Source of the DNA: Accumulibacter sp003538495
Lineage (GTDB): Bacteria > Pseudomonadota > Gammaproteobacteria > Burkholderiales > Rhodocyclaceae
Direction of reading: 5' to 3'
Length of the DNA stretch: 64,000 nucleotides
Assembly (NCBI RefSeq): GCF_029255145.1
Contig: NZ_JAPUVQ010000112.1
Location: 1-64,000, forward strand
Shown here: positions 63,788 to 64,000 of the stretch, in pieces
Layout of the letters: each line of letters begins with the position of its first letter
Position numbering within the stretch: position 1 is the first letter of the stretch
Notes under the pieces: generated by a model
The model's database searches: none
What the model saw: the letters and a program-made list of their open reading frames with translations, nothing else
What the model was told of the DNA's origin: nothing
Position numbers and translations under genes: made by a program

Positions 63788-64000
63788 TCATCGCTGCCGC
63801 AGCGGCTCCAGGAGCGACGACAGGCCGTTGTGATCGAGCTCGTGCATCAGCGCCAGAAGCTTCCCCAGCTTGCCTGGCGGGAACCCCTGGCGCGCGAACC
63901 AGTTCAGGTAATTCCCGGGCAAATCGGCGATCAGGCGGCCTTTGTACTTGCCGTAGGGCATGCCGCTGGTGACCAGCAGCTGCAGATCGTCGGCGTTCAT
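63788..64000 (-). CDS. DUF3820 family protein
   Basis: A 70-residue protein with the DUF3820 pattern: MPYGKYKGRLIADLPGNYLN, WFARQGFPPGKLGKLLALM, HELDHNGLSSLLEPLR. The family is small, cytosolic and uncharacterised; some members are named quorum-sensing-regulated virulence factor-like on structural grounds only. The start codon is the last base triplet of the window (63998-64000), so its ribosome binding site is outside and an upstream start cannot be excluded. It converges on the PfpI gene with a 24-base gap. Confidence 0.85.
   Translation of the reverse strand: MNADDLQLLVTSGMPYGKYKGRLIADLPGNYLNWFARQGFPPGKLGKLLALMHELDHNGLSSLLEPLRQR

Overview
The window is GC-rich bacterial DNA (about two thirds G+C in the coding parts I counted). 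The gene content points to a betaproteobacterium, most plausibly Rhodocyclales or an Accumulibacter-like organism. The clues are a PEP-CTERM exported protein with a sigma-54-type promoter, a giant LEPR-XLL exported protein, AcnA, an Uup ABC-F protein and IS66 debris. The taxonomic call is inference; there is no rRNA or other marker gene here.

Layout. Positions 1-4400 hold small independent genes: a decayed DUF547 gene, a PEP-CTERM protein, a MarC-type membrane protein, a small exported protein split by a G8 tract, and a phage-repressor-like HTH regulator facing a perfect 16-bp inverted repeat that covers a rightward promoter. Positions 4411-42984 are one uninterrupted reading frame of about 12,857 codons, 60% of the window. 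It has a LEPR-XLL motif near its N-terminus, about 16 bipartite PPC-like beta modules, 23 CARDB repeats (six of which were duplicated as a block), nine putative-Ig repeats, propeller-like, dockerin-like, BIG2-like and cadherin/VCBS-like segments, and two putative zinc peptidase modules. One of these (LAS/M15-M74-like) lies in a stretch of clearly lower G+C. I read it as a secreted or surface-anchored giant adhesin or matrix protein with hydrolytic modules.

Positions 43231-50215, all on the minus strand, carry uup, IS66 debris (plus strand), and a tight seven-gene series: a QorB-like quinone reductase, a YgiD-like dioxygenase, cytochrome b561, two YceI proteins, a CDGSH iron-sulfur protein and a RutE-like nitroreductase. 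A divergent LysR gene with a candidate operator lies at the head of this series, so it looks like one redox/quinone-stress operon. An MFS exporter converges on the lysR gene and overlaps its end.

Positions 52721-57523 encode a 1600-residue NLR-like protein: an unknown N-terminal domain, TIR, NACHT-type NTPase, pentapeptide-like segment, then fourteen nearly identical 42-residue WD40 repeats (two seven-blade sets). This is the best candidate for an immune or self/non-self recognition system in the window. The right end is housekeeping: a large MscS-family channel, acnA, a DJ-1/PfpI protein and a DUF3820 protein.
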